From Glebionis coronaria (lineage: Eukaryota > Streptophyta > Magnoliopsida > Asterales > Asteraceae): a stretch of DNA of 64,000 bases. Below the pieces are notes generated by a model, which saw only the letters and a program-made list of their open reading frames with translations, had not been told where the DNA came from and made no database searches. The first letter of the stretch is position 1; each line of letters opens with the position of its first letter. Location of the stretch: NCBI GenBank assembly GCA_025667525.1, contig CM046877.1:26502737-26566736 (forward strand), in the 5' to 3' direction. Shown here piece after piece: positions 1 through 12,024 of the stretch. The position numbers were made by a program, and so were the translations under genes.

Positions 1-422
1 TTTGAGAAAAACTAAGACTTTTTCAAAAAAAATTGCAAATCTTGGAATTTTACCTCTATTAGCACTAAATTATGCTAGGGTTGCATAAAAGCAACACATT
101 CACAAAGAATGTCTTGACAAAGGTGACAAAATATTTAGATATCATTTTGAACCAATTTTAGTCAAGTTTTAGAGGTTGTGATAGATTTAGGTTCAATTTT
201 AATTTCAAGTTAAAGTTGATTAATGTGCACATAAGAATAGAAACACATAAAGCTAAATCCATTAATCAACTTCATGAAAAACTCATGAAGGAAGAAAGTA
301 CAATGACAAATGAAAGAAAAGAACAACTAACTAATACAAAGTTAGATTAATACTAGATCTAGATGAGTAGTCTTCTTTGGCTTGGTTTTGTTAAAAAAAC
401 ACTTATTAAGAAAACTCATCAT

Positions 423-1115
423 TCACCTCCTAGGAGGAGGCATGGAGAACAAGGTAAGCAAGAACTCTTGCAACCTCCTATGTAGTCCAAACATCTCCAT
501 CCTAAGGTTATGGATGATGTAGTGGTTGTAGAGGCAACATGGACAATTAGGACCATGAGTCTCTTGAAACCCATTGTAAGGATCACCCAAGAGGAGGGAA
601 AGTGGGACACCCAAAATTGGAGTGTTTGAGTGTGGTGGAGGTGAAGGAGGCATGTTCTCCAAGGGTGATGTGGGTGAGAGTGGAGGCATGTTCCCCAAAG
701 GAGAAATGGGTGAGTGTGGAGGTATGTTCTCCAAGGTTGGTGAAATGGGTGAGTTAGGATGGGTAAATGGTGAAGTCACCAAGGTGTCATCAAAGTCATT
801 CACAAAAGGAATGCTTTGGATTGGTTGGGGTTGTGTAGTCACATCCAAGGGTGCACTTGGAGTGAAGGGTGAAGAGAGCTCATTCATTCTTGAGTTGAAT
901 GAAGAGGAGGTAGAACCAATGGAGTGGTTAGTACCATAGGTGGATGTTGTCTTGCATGGTGCAAGGGGTGGTGAAGGTGATGAGGAAATGAGGATTGGAA
1001 CCATCTCATTTTTGGGTGTGTGAAAAGGTGAGGAGTTAGGCTTGGGTACCTTAATCCTAATCTTAAGTGTTTTCCTTGGGGTGTTTGAGGTTTTTGTAGA
1101 AACCATGGTTGACAA
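423..1115 (-). CDS. Proline/serine-rich hypothetical ORF of the left retroelement
   Basis: A 230-codon minus-strand ORF that I do not recognise. The first third is basic and Ser/Thr/Pro-rich. The middle carries a short tandem motif of the type (E/G)N(I/M)PP.SP.SPL repeated about three times (roughly residues 128-160). The C-terminal part has a small Cys cluster (CPCC) followed by a likely helix. It lies downstream of the ORF at 1728-2921 on the same strand, about 600 bp away, with the palindromic locus at 1350-1422 between them. The low-complexity composition suits a disordered retroelement accessory protein better than an enzyme. A second in-frame ATG lies four codons in. Confidence 0.4.
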   Translation of the reverse strand: MSTMVSTKTSNTPRKTLKIRIKVPKPNSSPFHTPKNEMVPILISSSPSPPLAPCKTTSTYGTNHSIGSTSSSFNSRMNELSSPFTPSAPLDVTTQPQPIQSIPFVNDFDDTLVTSPFTHPNSPISPTLENIPPHSPISPLGNMPPLSPTSPLENMPPSPPPHSNTPILGVPLSLLLGDPYNGFQETHGPNCPCCLYNHYIIHNLRMEMFGLHRRLQEFLLTLFSMPPPRR

Positions 1116-1349
1116 GGGTGGTTTAAGGGTTAGGGAAGGATGTTTTGATGTGTGAAGAACATGACTAACAAGGTGGGTTTAAATGGGTGAGGGGATGATC
1201 CAAACTAGTAATGGTTTAAAATCATTTTAGGTGAATAATGAATTTAGGTAACCTAGTTTAGGAAATATGCAGGTTTTTGCAAAGAATCATGCAAAGTTTA
1301 CACAGATTGAAGAAAATAATGTAAAGCAAAAGATTCTGTCAGACACAGT

Positions 1350-1422
1350 GGCGGCGGTTCCTTATCTAGGACCGGCGGTTCCTTATCGATAAGGAGCCGC
1401 TGGTCGATATGGAACCGCGACC
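1350..1422. repeat. Palindromic hairpin locus 1
   Basis: Contains the near-perfect palindrome at 1376-1399 (cggttccttatcgataag followed by gagccg, one mismatch), flanked by extra half-copies of the same GGTTCC...TAAGGAACC module. The same palindrome recurs at 3607-3634 and 5987-6010. Confidence 0.75.
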
Positions 1423-1727
1423 AGAGGTGTTTCAAAAATTTCACATCCCAAATTTTGATTAACCCAGATTTTTACCAAAGGATTCACAAGCCAAAGTTAA
1501 CTACTGACCAAAATCTAAGAAGCTAACTAACATATAGAATGCACAAAGCTATGTAAAACACAAACATCATGTCATAGACAATATTTAGGATTAAAATACA
1601 TAGCAATCCAAACATGTAGCATAAGTTAATACACATCCAAGATAAATAAAAATAAAAAAATTTGTTCAACATGTATTCTTTGAAATACTTCAAAGCTTTC
1701 ACCTTCTCTTCTTGCCCAGTCCCTTGA

Positions 1728-2921
1728 TCATATTCCCCAAATACTTGAATCCCTTCCTTGACTCAACCCGATGTCATGAAATTCACCTCTAGTCCTAAGA
1801 TTTTCATGGTAGAGATGCTCCATGTTGAGATCTTCCGGTACTTCACTAGAGGAGTAATGAGGTGGGGGAGCTAAGTCTTCAAGTCCATCCACGAATGAGT
1901 TTGAGGATTGGTGGGAATTACTCGAAGAGTTGAAATGAGAACTAGTACCTATGCCATCACCATCACTTGTTGGCATATAGGTGTCCTCATCATCCGTCTC
2001 TTGATGATCGGATTTTCGCGAACCTCGATCACTTCTTGTCTTTCTTGCATATACCTCTTGAATAGGCAACATAACCCGATGAACCGGGTGAAAGCGAGAA
2101 AGATCGAGGTGGGGAAAGTCATGAGCAACACTTTTGAAAAGGCGAGTAAGAAGCATAACATAGGGAAGGTTTGTTTTGGGCTTTGAAAGGGCATAATTTA
2201 TTCGTCGAGCGATATAGAATGCCAAATTGTACTTGGTGGATGTAAAGATGCAACTCAACATATGCACCATAAAAGCCGGGATAAGATCTCGGTTTCCACC
2301 AAGACAAAAGACATTCTCCCCAAGGATATTTGCCCATTGGACCATAAAATCCTTGAGGTCGCTAGAGAGCACTTCATATCGATTCACATTTCGCACATTT
2401 GAATGAAGGATTCTCACAACGTTTCCATCACGCTCTTTTGAAATGATGTCAAGGATGAACTCTAGATCAATTTCGGTGTGGTCATTTGGAGGTTTATCGT
2501 AGGATTCCAAGAGAGCATCAAGTCTCCATTTATCCATAAAACGACAAGTGACTTCATATGGCACACCGAGAATTTCACCAAAGTTTTCAAGGGAGTATTG
2601 AATCAATTGATCATTCAACACGAAATGAATGAAGATTTCTCCATTGTATTCAAGCATGGAGTAGGTGCTAAAGAATTCAATAAGGAACAAGGGGTAAATA
2701 TCTTCTTCTATGTTGAGCAAGCAATCAAACCCCGAAAGCTCAAACATAGATTAGATATAGTCATAACCCGTTATTCCCTCGTCAACGACCCTACCCTCAT
2801 TGAAACAACGAGTAGAAAGGGATGGAAATGAGTTTCGAAGTTGAGTGGAAGCATAGGTTTGGGAAAGGTTTGGCATGTATTGTCTAGTGAGTTGATGATC
2901 CTTCTGATATTGAGAAGGCAT
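1728..2921 (-). pseudogene. Plant retroelement ORF, ATHILA-ORF1-like, with one nonsense codon
   Basis: The frame can be followed from an ATG at 2919-2921 through a single TAA at 2751-2753 to a stop at 1728. Without that stop it would be a protein of nearly 400 residues; the intact remainder starts at an ATG at 2747 (339 codons). Its pattern, an aromatic/Leu-rich start, then EF-(S/T)-TY, then a beta-strand pair (GEIFIHFVLND) and a SLENFGEILGVP segment, resembles the N-terminal domain of plant retroelement proteins such as the ATHILA ORF1 family. The C-terminal 120 residues are acidic and Ser-rich, probably disordered. No zinc knuckle, protease or polymerase motif is present. The family assignment is from pattern memory and is tentative. 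Confidence 0.45.
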
Positions 2922-4809
2922 GATTAGTACCTAATATAAACATAAGACAATATTTTTCCAATCACTCATATGAAAAAATAGAATCAAAAATCAAAAATAT
3001 GAGAATGTGTTATATCAATTTCTTGACAAACAAAGGATTGAATCCATATCATTCTCATGTTCACAATGTAGCTATTCCATTATTTACCAAGAACATATGA
3101 ACTATGTTGGATCAACAATGGACTTAGAACATTGGTTTTTAGGTAAGCATTAACAATGTCATTACCTATTTGTTCATGAGTTCATCTCAAATCCATCTTT
3201 TAACCAAAATTGTTTAACCAAAATTCGGATTTGTTCTATAAGTGGGTTTTAGTGAAATCTTAATGAATATGAACCTAAGGAATCATAGTAATATAACCAT
3301 GTCAACCCACATTCCTATTAAGGTTTTAATTCAATTTCAATTTTAAAAATCCCCAATTATGAAAGGATGAACCCTAGAGCAAAATAGATGAAATTGAAAG
3401 AAAATACTTACAATTAATTGATGTTAGATGAAGGATGAGTGAAACCCACAACTTGGAATCAATTAATTTGAGTGATTGAAGGTTTTGGAAGCTTCAACAA
3501 TGGTGGAAAAGGGGTAAACCGTCGGCTGTGTGTTTTTGGGAGAGAGAGATAGTAGTTTGAAAAAGAATAAAATAATCAAACTGGCGCTCTGACAAACTTT
3601 CCAGCCCGCGGTACCTTATCGATAAGGAACCGCGAGTTTGAGCCGCCAGAGATAAAGAACCGCCTACAAAGGCAGGTTTTTATCAATGAAAAACGCCAAA
3701 TTTTAAAAACCAAGTTTTTCTAAAATACTTAAAATTATGTCATGAACCTTTTAGAATAACATTGGATCATCATAACACTAGGCAATATGCTTTAATGAAG
3801 GATTACGAGTTGAATCAAGATCGAAAAGAACCGAAATGGACAAACGACTACTTGTAGCAAAACAGCAAAGTGGAGAGAAGTCAAGGGAAGTGAATCAAGA
3901 CTAGGACTAATGCTCAAGGGATTACTGACAATCTTCAAATAGTGGTAACGAAGAGCTTGTGTCATATATAGTGGTTTTTAAGACGTGCCTTTCCGGCGAA
4001 ACGTTAAACGGCTTTGGTAATGAATAAACACAAAGCAGCTATTCGTGTATAGACTAAGATCACTTTCAATAATAGTCTTAGTCTAAACCAAAATATAAGC
4101 AAGGTATTAATTCACTTTCTCTCCCACAAAGGGCCTACTAACCGTATGGGTGCAAACCATAGAAATCATGCTTGATACTTTAAGCTACTACTAACTCACT
4201 CTACATCACCATAGTGAGTCAAGTATCCAAGCAATGAAGGTTTGAGAGGATAAAAGGAAAGAATCACAAACCACAAACAAATGTCAAGGCAAGGATGCCA
4301 AGAACAAGCACATAGTCAAGTAATGATCAAAAGAATGATCAAAGGGCGTGTGGAAGAACGAAAGCGTACCTTGGCCACAAAGAGCAATCCATCAAGGAAT
4401 CAATGCTATGCCCAACAATGACTATGATGAGTACTAAGTCTTCAAGGACTAGTATCATTCCCAATCATCTTGGTATCATCATTCAAGGATGTTAAAGATC
4501 AATGAAGAGGAGTCTTCTACAAGTGCAAGTAACTCAATCCACAACCAATTAAGTGATTGATCTTCATGAGTACCTACACAAAGCAAGATGCAAACTAGTA
4601 GATACATTTCAAGAGTAGATCTAAAATGCATAAAGACTACTAATCTTACGAGGGATGCAATATTATCAATTAAAAGATCTATTTTTCAAAAACAAAATAG
4701 TTTTAACCAAAGAGAAACTTTAGTACAAGTTGACCTTCTAATTTGAGGAGACAATGGATCGATCCAAGTTTCAAAGTACAATATACTTCAAACATCTTGA
4801 GTGACCATC
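2922..4809 (-). other. Long untranslated leader of the left retroelement
   Basis: About 1.9 kb between the candidate PBS and the first ORF, without a convincing reading frame. It includes palindrome locus 2 (3607-3634). Nothing else recognisable. Confidence 0.4.
3607..3634. repeat. Palindromic hairpin locus 2
   Basis: A 28-bp inverted repeat centred on TATCGATA: two 14-nt arms with one mismatch and no loop. A degenerate half-module (gagccgcc...aagaaccgcc) follows to about 3663. Confidence 0.8.
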
Positions 4810-4821
4810 GCTCTGATACCA
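4810..4821 (-). promoter_or_regulatory. Primer binding site for initiator-Met tRNA
   Basis: The minus strand reads TGGTATCAGAGC, a 12-nt match to the 3' end of plant initiator tRNA-Met, the usual plant LTR-retrotransposon primer. It fixes the element's orientation as minus. The adjacent sequence at 4822 onward lacks an obvious TG/CA LTR terminus, so the exact LTR boundary is unclear. Confidence 0.65.
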
Positions 4822-5180
4822 ATTATAGAAACTAAAAGGGGGGTTGAATAGTTTCTCTTCGATTGGCAACCAAATTAAAATTACTTTCAATTTGGTTTGT
4901 ATCAAAACTATCTTTTGCTTGAAGCTAAGTTGCATAATGATTAGGTTCAATTCAAATGCACTAGTAAAGATAATAGGTAAGTGTAATGATAATGAAATAA
5001 GTAAAGAGTAAGGAAGGAGACAACCTAGTGGGAAGACACCAAGATTTATAGTGGTTCGACAACGAGGCTCTATCCTCGTTTCTACTCCACTCCTCGAGTA
5101 CACCTACTCGAGATTTCCACTATATCCACAAGCTCCCTTCTTGGCGGAGAAAACCTTACATCGTCGCTTACATTATTTTC

Positions 5181-5395
5181 CGACACTAAGCTAAATGTCG
5201 AGACCTAATCTTTAGCTAGGGCCAATCTACACAACGTTGCCTACTTCACAATTTAACGACACAAGGCTAGATGTCGAGTTCTAATCTCAAGGTAGAACCA
5301 ATCTTCACGACGTTGCCTACTTCACCATTTTACGACACAAGGCTAGATGTCGAGTTCTAATCCAAATCTAGAACCAATCTTCACGACTCTTCACT
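5181..5395. repeat. 76-bp minisatellite, about 3 units
   Basis: Units start at 5181, 5257 and 5333, exactly 76 bp apart, each beginning cgacac(a/t)a and containing atgtcgag followed by ccaatct...acg. Confidence 0.85.
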
Positions 5396-5500
5396 TTGAA
5401 GCTAAGTGAGAATTTCACACAACACAACTACTAATCACTTTGAAGTTTAGTGAGAACTCACAAGACACAACCACATCACTTTATAGTTTAGTGAGAACTA
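5391..5500. repeat. About 43-bp minisatellite, 3 units
   Basis: Units start near 5391, 5436 and 5477, each containing cactttgaag(c/t)t(a/t)agtgagaa or a close variant. It follows directly after the 76-bp array. Confidence 0.75.
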
Positions 5501-5532
5501 CTACACAAATCTATTACAACTCAACTAGACAT

Positions 5533-5676
5533 ATCCAAGTACACACATGTAGCTTGGATCTACACAACACAAATCCAAGCAAACACATATGCAATGGATG
5601 TACACAACAAATCCAAGTATTCATAAATAACTTGGATGAACACAACTAGTCCAAGTATTCATAAATACAATGGATT
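5533..5676. repeat. 39-bp minisatellite, about 4 units
   Basis: Units start near 5533, 5572, 5611 and 5649, each with (a/g)tccaag...(c/a)(t/a)tggat. Spacing is 38-39 bp. Confidence 0.75.
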
Positions 5677-5963
5677 GACATAAAACAAAAAGGGTATCAT
5701 GATGAATATGACTAGCTCATGGATTCATCTTTATCACAACACTAGTGAGTGAGTGATCTTCTCATTGGACAAGGTAAATGAGGGGATCAAGAGGATAATC
5801 ATATGTAAACATCCTTAACACTTTAAGTGATCATTTACTAATGATTATGCTATAGAAAAGATAAAGGGGGCTGAGAAAAACGTCCAAGAGGCTTGTTGGA
5901 AAATGAGATTTGATCCACTATTTAAAGGAGACAAAGTATAACGGCTATATAACGGCTATCTGG

Positions 5964-6036
5964 GCGCAGTACCTTATCTAGCCCGTCGGTTCCTTATCGC
6001 TAGGGAACCGCCTAGCTACTTAAGGTTCCGCCCCTA
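5964..6036. repeat. Palindromic hairpin locus 3
   Basis: Core at 5987-6010 (cggttccttatcgctaggg then aaccg) with flanking half-modules, the same family as loci 1 and 2. Confidence 0.7.
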
Positions 6037-6828
6037 GAGTACGCTCCGTTTTTTGTCTTTTAGTGGGGTAGGAATATCTGAGGTATTTTAAGCCTTCAAA
6101 GGATATTCTAATAGCATATGGAATATGTTATTTTCAAATTTACATTTTTCTATTTTAATAAAATATTTTCTAAAAAAGAAAGTTTATTAAAAAGTCTTTT
6201 GTCATATTAACAAAAGTGAGTTTTAAGGATAATCATTTTGATGATCACTAAGTATAATTAAAAAAGGTTAGTGATATGATTATTACCTTGATGATAGTGT
6301 TAGTTAAATAATTCGTTTTGTGTTTTACACTAAATGTGTTGTATAGTTTGTTGTGATCAAAACTAAGAAAGATTAGTTAACACTAATAATGTTTTTAGGC
6401 ATCACTTGCATTAACAGCTTCTATATCAAGCATTTCAAATAGGAACATTTGTATGATATCCAAACTCTAGTTAATCTGTCGCCAAACAAGCTTTTAAGTC
6501 AAACTGCTAACCGCTTGTCACTTACCACTCCGATGAATGGATAATGCCACCTTTGATGATAATATTTTGGATACCGATTGTTGATGAGACCCTAATTATA
6601 CATGGTCTCATTGCCTGAAACGGACTTAAAATATGGAAAATATCATAAAAACCATGCAAAAATCCTTTGTTTGTTCAAATGTGTGATTGTAGGTACGAAT
6701 ATCGTTAAATGCACAAAAGATCATAATAAAAAAGAAAAAACGAACACGGGAAACGAAGTCGCACAAAGAACCGGACCCGATTGTTGATTTTCCACAAAAG
6801 ACTTTGAAGTTTGAAGAATGTATAATAT

Positions 6829-9624
6829 TGTAACACCCCACTTGGATAAGTGGACCGTTACGTGTATTTATGGCGTGTCATCAAAGCATAAGGTAAATGT
6901 ACTAAAACATTAAATGACCATAACGGAAATACCGGAATCAAACATCGGTAATCCAACCTAAGCTCAAAACATGAAAAATAAAATACTGAAAGAAAGGACT
7001 AAACAATGTCCAAATAAGCAGAATAATGTAAGTGCATAAAATAAGAAGTCTGGATAGCTTCCATCCCCAAATGCACGTGCTCTTAGAATCCTAAAAGCGT
7101 CCTGGTGTACCTGCCGTTAGAACATGAAAGGAATTACGGCTGAGCATAACGCTCAGTGAACGGATATAAAGCATGAACAGGGAATTACTAAAATGAAGAA
7201 GATGATAAAATACTGGAGCTGTAAGACTGATAAGTAAAGTTGCAGTGGAAATCTGTGTATAATCTGTAAAGCCTGAATTATAATTAATAAAGCTGAACTG
7301 TTATCTGTTAAAATCTGAAAACATGCATTTACTGTAATTTAATTGCCAGAGCTTATATAGGTCATGTGCTGTAACAACGTTGCATGAATAACTGGAGGGG
7401 TGACCTCGTCATGCTATAGAGGGGTGACCTCTAAATAACTGTACTAGATGGAGGGATCAGCTCCAATGTGAAGGATGTAGAGCACACACCACATTCACCT
7501 GCTAAACTGTAAACTGTAGCCTAGGATGCATCCATACGCCCCACTAATAATACTGATAAAATGGCCAAGCTGAGCTGAGTGGGACGATGCAGGATATCAC
7601 TCTCCTGCATGTGAGTCACGGCACCGGTGCCTCTAGTGCCGCGGTTACGGTACCTCCGTAACTAGTACATAAACTAATCATGCTTGTATATAATGCTCAG
7701 GCAATTTATTTAGTTATTGATATGATTACTGATAAACTTAAACATATACTGGGGAAAACATTTGGCTGAAGACGGGGAATCCTAATCATGCATAGAAAGG
7801 AAGTCCTTACTGAAAGGACGGAAAATCCGTACCTCTTGTCCAGTAATGAATTAAGACTGAAAGCTGAAAGATCTCTTCCGACTTCACGGTTACTACATAA
7901 ATAACGGACGCGTAATAAGTTGTCTGATTACTGTTTATTGTTTCTGATTCTTATATGTTCATAGTTTAATTTATTTTATTCTTGATATGTTGTATGTGTA
8001 TAAACTGATAAATCTGCGTGTTCTAATATTTTTTTATTAACGTATTCCTGTTCTACTATTAGTTATGACATAACACGTATTCTGACGTTACAATAATTCT
8101 ATATTTGGTAACGTGCTAAAAATAGAAAGTTTCCTAATTTAGAAAGTTCCCAAAATAATTTAATTTATTTAATAAAATTATACCCTTTTAAATATTAAGG
8201 AACTATATTAAATTAATACATTTAAAATATATTTTAAACGTTGATAAAACAATTTAATTTAAAAAGGTATAATATAAAAATATTTATTTTATTATTTATA
8301 ATAATGTCCCGAGCCTATCGAGATATCCCATCGCGGTCGCACTTAATCATACAACAATTATATAAAACAAAATCTGCCCATAAGAAATTAGCGACAGAAA
8401 CTGGGTCACTAAAAACTGTCACCAAAAGCTGTATTATAAAACTGTCTAAAAGAACAATTCTGCGACAGAAATAATCATCACAAAACTGTCGCTAATTCTA
8501 AAACAAAACTTCTTTTATTTCCTGATTAAAAGTTCCCACTGCTAGTTATATGGTCCCACTGTTTGTTAACATTTCCCCCTGCCTGTGCAGTGGTTCCCAC
8601 TGCTTATGCAGTGGTTCCCACTGCTTTCCTTTTTGGCAGACCCAAACGCACCCTTATTTCTGTGCCTTCTGTACAGCAAGCCAAACACCCCCTGTTTTCG
8701 AAGCAAACACCCCTGATGGGGTTTTTAGGGCTGCGGATCCAAAAAAAAATCAAACCCGCACCATTTTGGTCACGTCTGATGTCAAGGATCAACACCGAGA
8801 CTCACTGGTCTCGGTCTTCGCGAATTCAACCAACCCGACACCCTTTAATCGCGAATCAAACCCCCTTTATTTTGCGTTTACTCCCCTGTTTGGGGTTGAT
8901 GGCACACGGCTGGGCAAAAGGACCACCATACCGAGACCTTTGGCCTTAGTTTTCATGCATTAAGCCCAAAACCCGACACCTTTATTGATGCATAAGGAAG
9001 ACATACTTACCTGGTTGAAGAATAAGATTCCGACACCCTTTTTTTTTTTTTTTTTTTTTCTCCCGGCGGCCAAAACCAAACCCTAATCCTATTCTTCTTT
9101 TTTTTTGTCGACTGCTAGAGAAAAGGGGAACCCCCCGTTTGGTTTTTTTTTTGTATAATCCAAATGGGCTAAAGCCCATTATTTCCTTTCTTTTTTATAT
9201 CCGGCCCTTTCTTCATTTTATTTACTTTTATCTTTTTTTTTAAATACTTGTATACTTTATTTCCTCGCGTTTTTGTTTCTGGATTGCGATAATTATTTTT
9301 TTTTGTGTAATAATACATACGTAATATATTCTGAAACTTAATAATTATTTTCTGAATAATTATTCATTTGTAATATTAAAATAAACTGAGGCTACGCGTA
9401 TTTAATATTAACGTTTAATTATTTCTGTTAAATAATTAATTCATCTGTAATATTTTCTGAGACTAAATACTTCTTATCTGAATAAGCTGTAATATTTACA
9501 GTATTTAAATAAACCGGGATTTAATTCCTGCGTTTATATTTCTGTCTAATAATTAATACTTATATAGTTTATTAAAATTACACTGCGTATTTAAATATTC
9601 TGATTTTTAAATACGGGTTTTACA
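6829..9624 (-). repeat. 3' LTR of the decayed gypsy element
   Basis: About 2.8 kb bounded by TGTAACACC (left) and GGGTTTTACA (right), i.e. TG...CA on either strand. Without its partner LTR the assignment rests on the termini and the adjoining PPT. It contains two hairpins at 8587-8624 and a T-rich tract near 9042-9060. The reading frames around 8550-8960 are short, overlap each other and show no domain. Confidence 0.55.
8587..8624. repeat. Two tandem perfect hairpins
   Basis: gcagtgg-ttc-ccactgc (7-bp stem, 3-nt loop) occurs at 8587-8603 and again at 8608-8624, a 21-bp tandem spacing. Confidence 0.85.
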
Positions 9625-9725
9625 ATTCTTCCCCTCTAAAAACAATAATTCGTCCCCGGATTAAAGATACGACCATACTGGGTTTTACAATTCTTCCCCT
9701 CTAAAAAAAAATATTCGTCCTCGAA
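9615..9725. repeat. Tandem duplication of the PPT/LTR junction
   Basis: gggttttacaattcttcccc followed by tctaaaa and attcgtcc(c/t)cg appears at 9615-9659 and again at 9680-9725. Both copies hold the minus-strand PPT and the first bases of the LTR. Confidence 0.8.
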
Positions 9726-11143
9726 TTATCGGTAATTTAAACCAATCGACATAAAAGCTGAAAGTATACGTAAGCTGAAAGACGTATAAGCTGAAAGGAC
9801 ACATATGTTGAAAGATCATGAAGGCTGAGAGGCATATAAGCTGAAGGATCATTCGTCCTTGATTTAGAACATAATGCCGCTGAAAGGGTATAAACATGGC
9901 ATGACTGAATTGAACATGAAACGTGACATGACTGAAAGAATTTAACTGGATTTATTGAAGGAAAGGGAATGAGAGGTCTGGATGGACTCCTCCGTTTCGA
10001 GTGGCTTCCCGCTCGAAACGATTCCTTCAAAGGTCTAAACATAATGAACAAAATCTTGGTCCTGATGACCCTTTCCTGATGATGCTGAATACTTTCAGGT
10101 TCCATACTTAAGATGGATTTTTCTGCACCTGAATGAATAAGCTATAGCATGTAGTATACATGAAACGGTACGTACAATTATCCTGGAAAGATAACATTTA
10201 TATCTCTGATCAAGTTGTTGAGTATATATATAGGGACGAACTACGTGAACAATTGTGAACATGCTAAGTGAGCAATTGTGAGCGTGGTTCATAATTATAT
10301 GAGGAGCGTTGGCATGGAATTAGAATATGATAAGTGAATCGTACAGTGAACGTGATACTAGAACATATCATGAACGTATTCTGACTGAGGAAAGAGTGCT
10401 GGACGGTACGGCCTGAGATGTGATACGTCTGCCTGGTTATGGAATAACTGTGCTAAACTTGATTCTGGTTTCTCAAACTTTCTGTTACCGTATTCGGTAA
10501 TAAACTGTGAAATGTATATCGCGGAATAGCACATGAACTTGAACGTGAACAATGTTATGAATGCTAACGTGAGCTTAAATTATGAGATAACACAAAACAT
10601 GAACTGAACAGCATGATACTTGTCCTCTGACGTAAATGTTAAAGTGAAAATAAACATGAGCGTAAAGTGAACGTAAACATACACGTGATCGTGAACATAA
10701 ATTCTGTCTGATATGATGGTCGATGGAATGCCTTGAATTCGTACGATTTTCGGCTGGATTTCAAAATTTTCTGCAGATCCGTACTGCGTGATCCTTTCGG
10801 ATGAAAGAACGCGCAGGCTGATTACATGGTTGGCGATAACTTAGATAGTATTATACTTTTTCTGAGCCTGTGGTAGCTGATAACAATTTCATGGAATTTC
10901 GTCTCATTTCTGTTCAGAAATTTCTAAGAGTTGTAGTAACTCACTAACATGACGGCGTTCTATCTTGAACCTGCCGTAGGTCAGGCATCTAGATATGAAC
11001 ATAGCTGCATTAATGCGTGATGCGGATTCTATCAGAGTTTTGTCTGGGATTGTGGAACATTCTGGTGGAAATCTGGTTGAATAGTCTTAACACATTTTTA
11101 GTGAGAACTATCGGCAGTTTCTGCGGTAGTAGTTAATTGAGTT
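9726..11143 (-). other. Degenerate 3' part of gypsy pol; no readable domain
   Basis: By position this should hold RNase H and integrase. Only short broken frames exist on the minus strand and I could not recognise either domain. Confidence 0.4.
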
Positions 11144-12024
11144 CTAGAAAATTGTACTTCGTTCACAGGCGTCAGTCGGGACCATCAGGTGATGGCCTTC
11201 ACCTTCGCAGCATTGTTTGGAATTTCTTTCTGTTGAAATAGAGTGGTTCAGAAATGCCACTTTGTTCATCTGAAATATACATCTAGAAGCTTGCGTATAT
11301 AATTTTCTCCTATTGGAGAATCTGCGGGGTCGTGAAAAGATGATTCTCATGTCCTTCTCTAGAATTTAGGAGATCAGAATGTTGTCAATGAATGTACTGA
11401 CAATTTTGTCTGAGAATTCAAGGAAAAATTTATTCATACATTTTCATACTATAGCTGGAGCATTAGGGAGCTCAGAAGTAAAATTTTAAATTTTTTAGAG
11501 TGGCTATAATATGTACAACAACGGTCTGAAGAACATCATGTTCTTCCCTCACCACTGATGGTAGCATGATCTTGAATTTTCCTGGAAGAATGTTTAAGAC
11601 ACCTCGTAGTAGGTCAATTAAACTTCCTATTCGTGGAATGAATATCGATTAGGAATGGTGATCTGATAAATTTTTTCGATGGTGCGCTAGGGCGAATAAA
11701 GCCTAGTTTTGGTAACTCTTGCAGCAATTGCTGCAACTCTTTTAACGTAGCTAGAGCCCTGTAATAAAGAGTTCTGAAAACAGGTTCTGTTCTTGAGACT
11801 AGCTTGATGTTAAATTTCTGTCTCGTGGTTAGGAAGGAATTTCTTGAAAACTTTCTGAAATTATATCTGGAACTCTGGAATAATCTGCTGATCATTAATT
11901 TAAGGAATTTCAAAAGTGAATTTATAACAGGTAGGTAAAAGTCTTCGTAGCTATGGACTGACAAGCCACGTACTTGTAAGGTAGACGTAATTTGTACTGA
12001 TTTTTCTGGCAGAAAGTATAACAA
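11144..12024 (-). pseudogene. Broken Ty3/gypsy reverse transcriptase
   Basis: Pieces of gypsy RT occur in the right order on the minus strand. At 11700-11800 a segment matches the region before the fingers (LKELQQLLQELPKLGFIRPS). Around 11350-11450 a decayed catalytic block reads FIDNILIS where the family has (Y/F)(V/I)DDILIYS. At 11200-11290 comes the downstream segment KLYTQASRCIFQMNKVAFL, equivalent to KLYAKFSKCEFWL..VFL. Frames change between blocks and several stops intervene. The second catalytic Asp appears replaced by Asn. Non-functional. Confidence 0.75.

Larger units (their letters stand above)
1..4821 (-). mobile_element. Internal region of a minus-strand LTR-type retroelement (left end outside window)
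   Basis: A primer-binding-site-like motif on the minus strand (4810-4821) is followed, in minus-strand order, by a long leader and then two minus-strand ORFs (1728-2921 and 423-1115). This is the order expected for PBS, leader and coding region. No protease, RT or integrase is seen before the window edge, so the element is either incomplete here or non-autonomous. The second LTR would lie left of position 1. The PBS-plus-ORF polarity is seen; the element assignment is inference. Confidence 0.55.
4822..6828 (-). other. Probable 5' LTR-side sequence of the left retroelement, with minisatellites; no gene
   Basis: By position next to the PBS this should contain the 5' LTR. It contains three different short tandem repeat arrays (5181-5676) and palindrome locus 3 (5987-6010). 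I could not define the outer boundary because the second LTR is outside the window. 6040-6828 shows nothing recognisable. Confidence 0.35.

Noticed and set aside
5181..5676. CRISPR-like array
   Set aside because: Units are contiguous diverged minisatellites without conserved repeat/unique spacer alternation, and the DNA is eukaryotic.
8550..8963. Two overlapping plus frames of 137 and 128 codons
   Set aside because: They overlap each other, contain tandem duplicated hairpins and lie in an LTR of the opposite strand.
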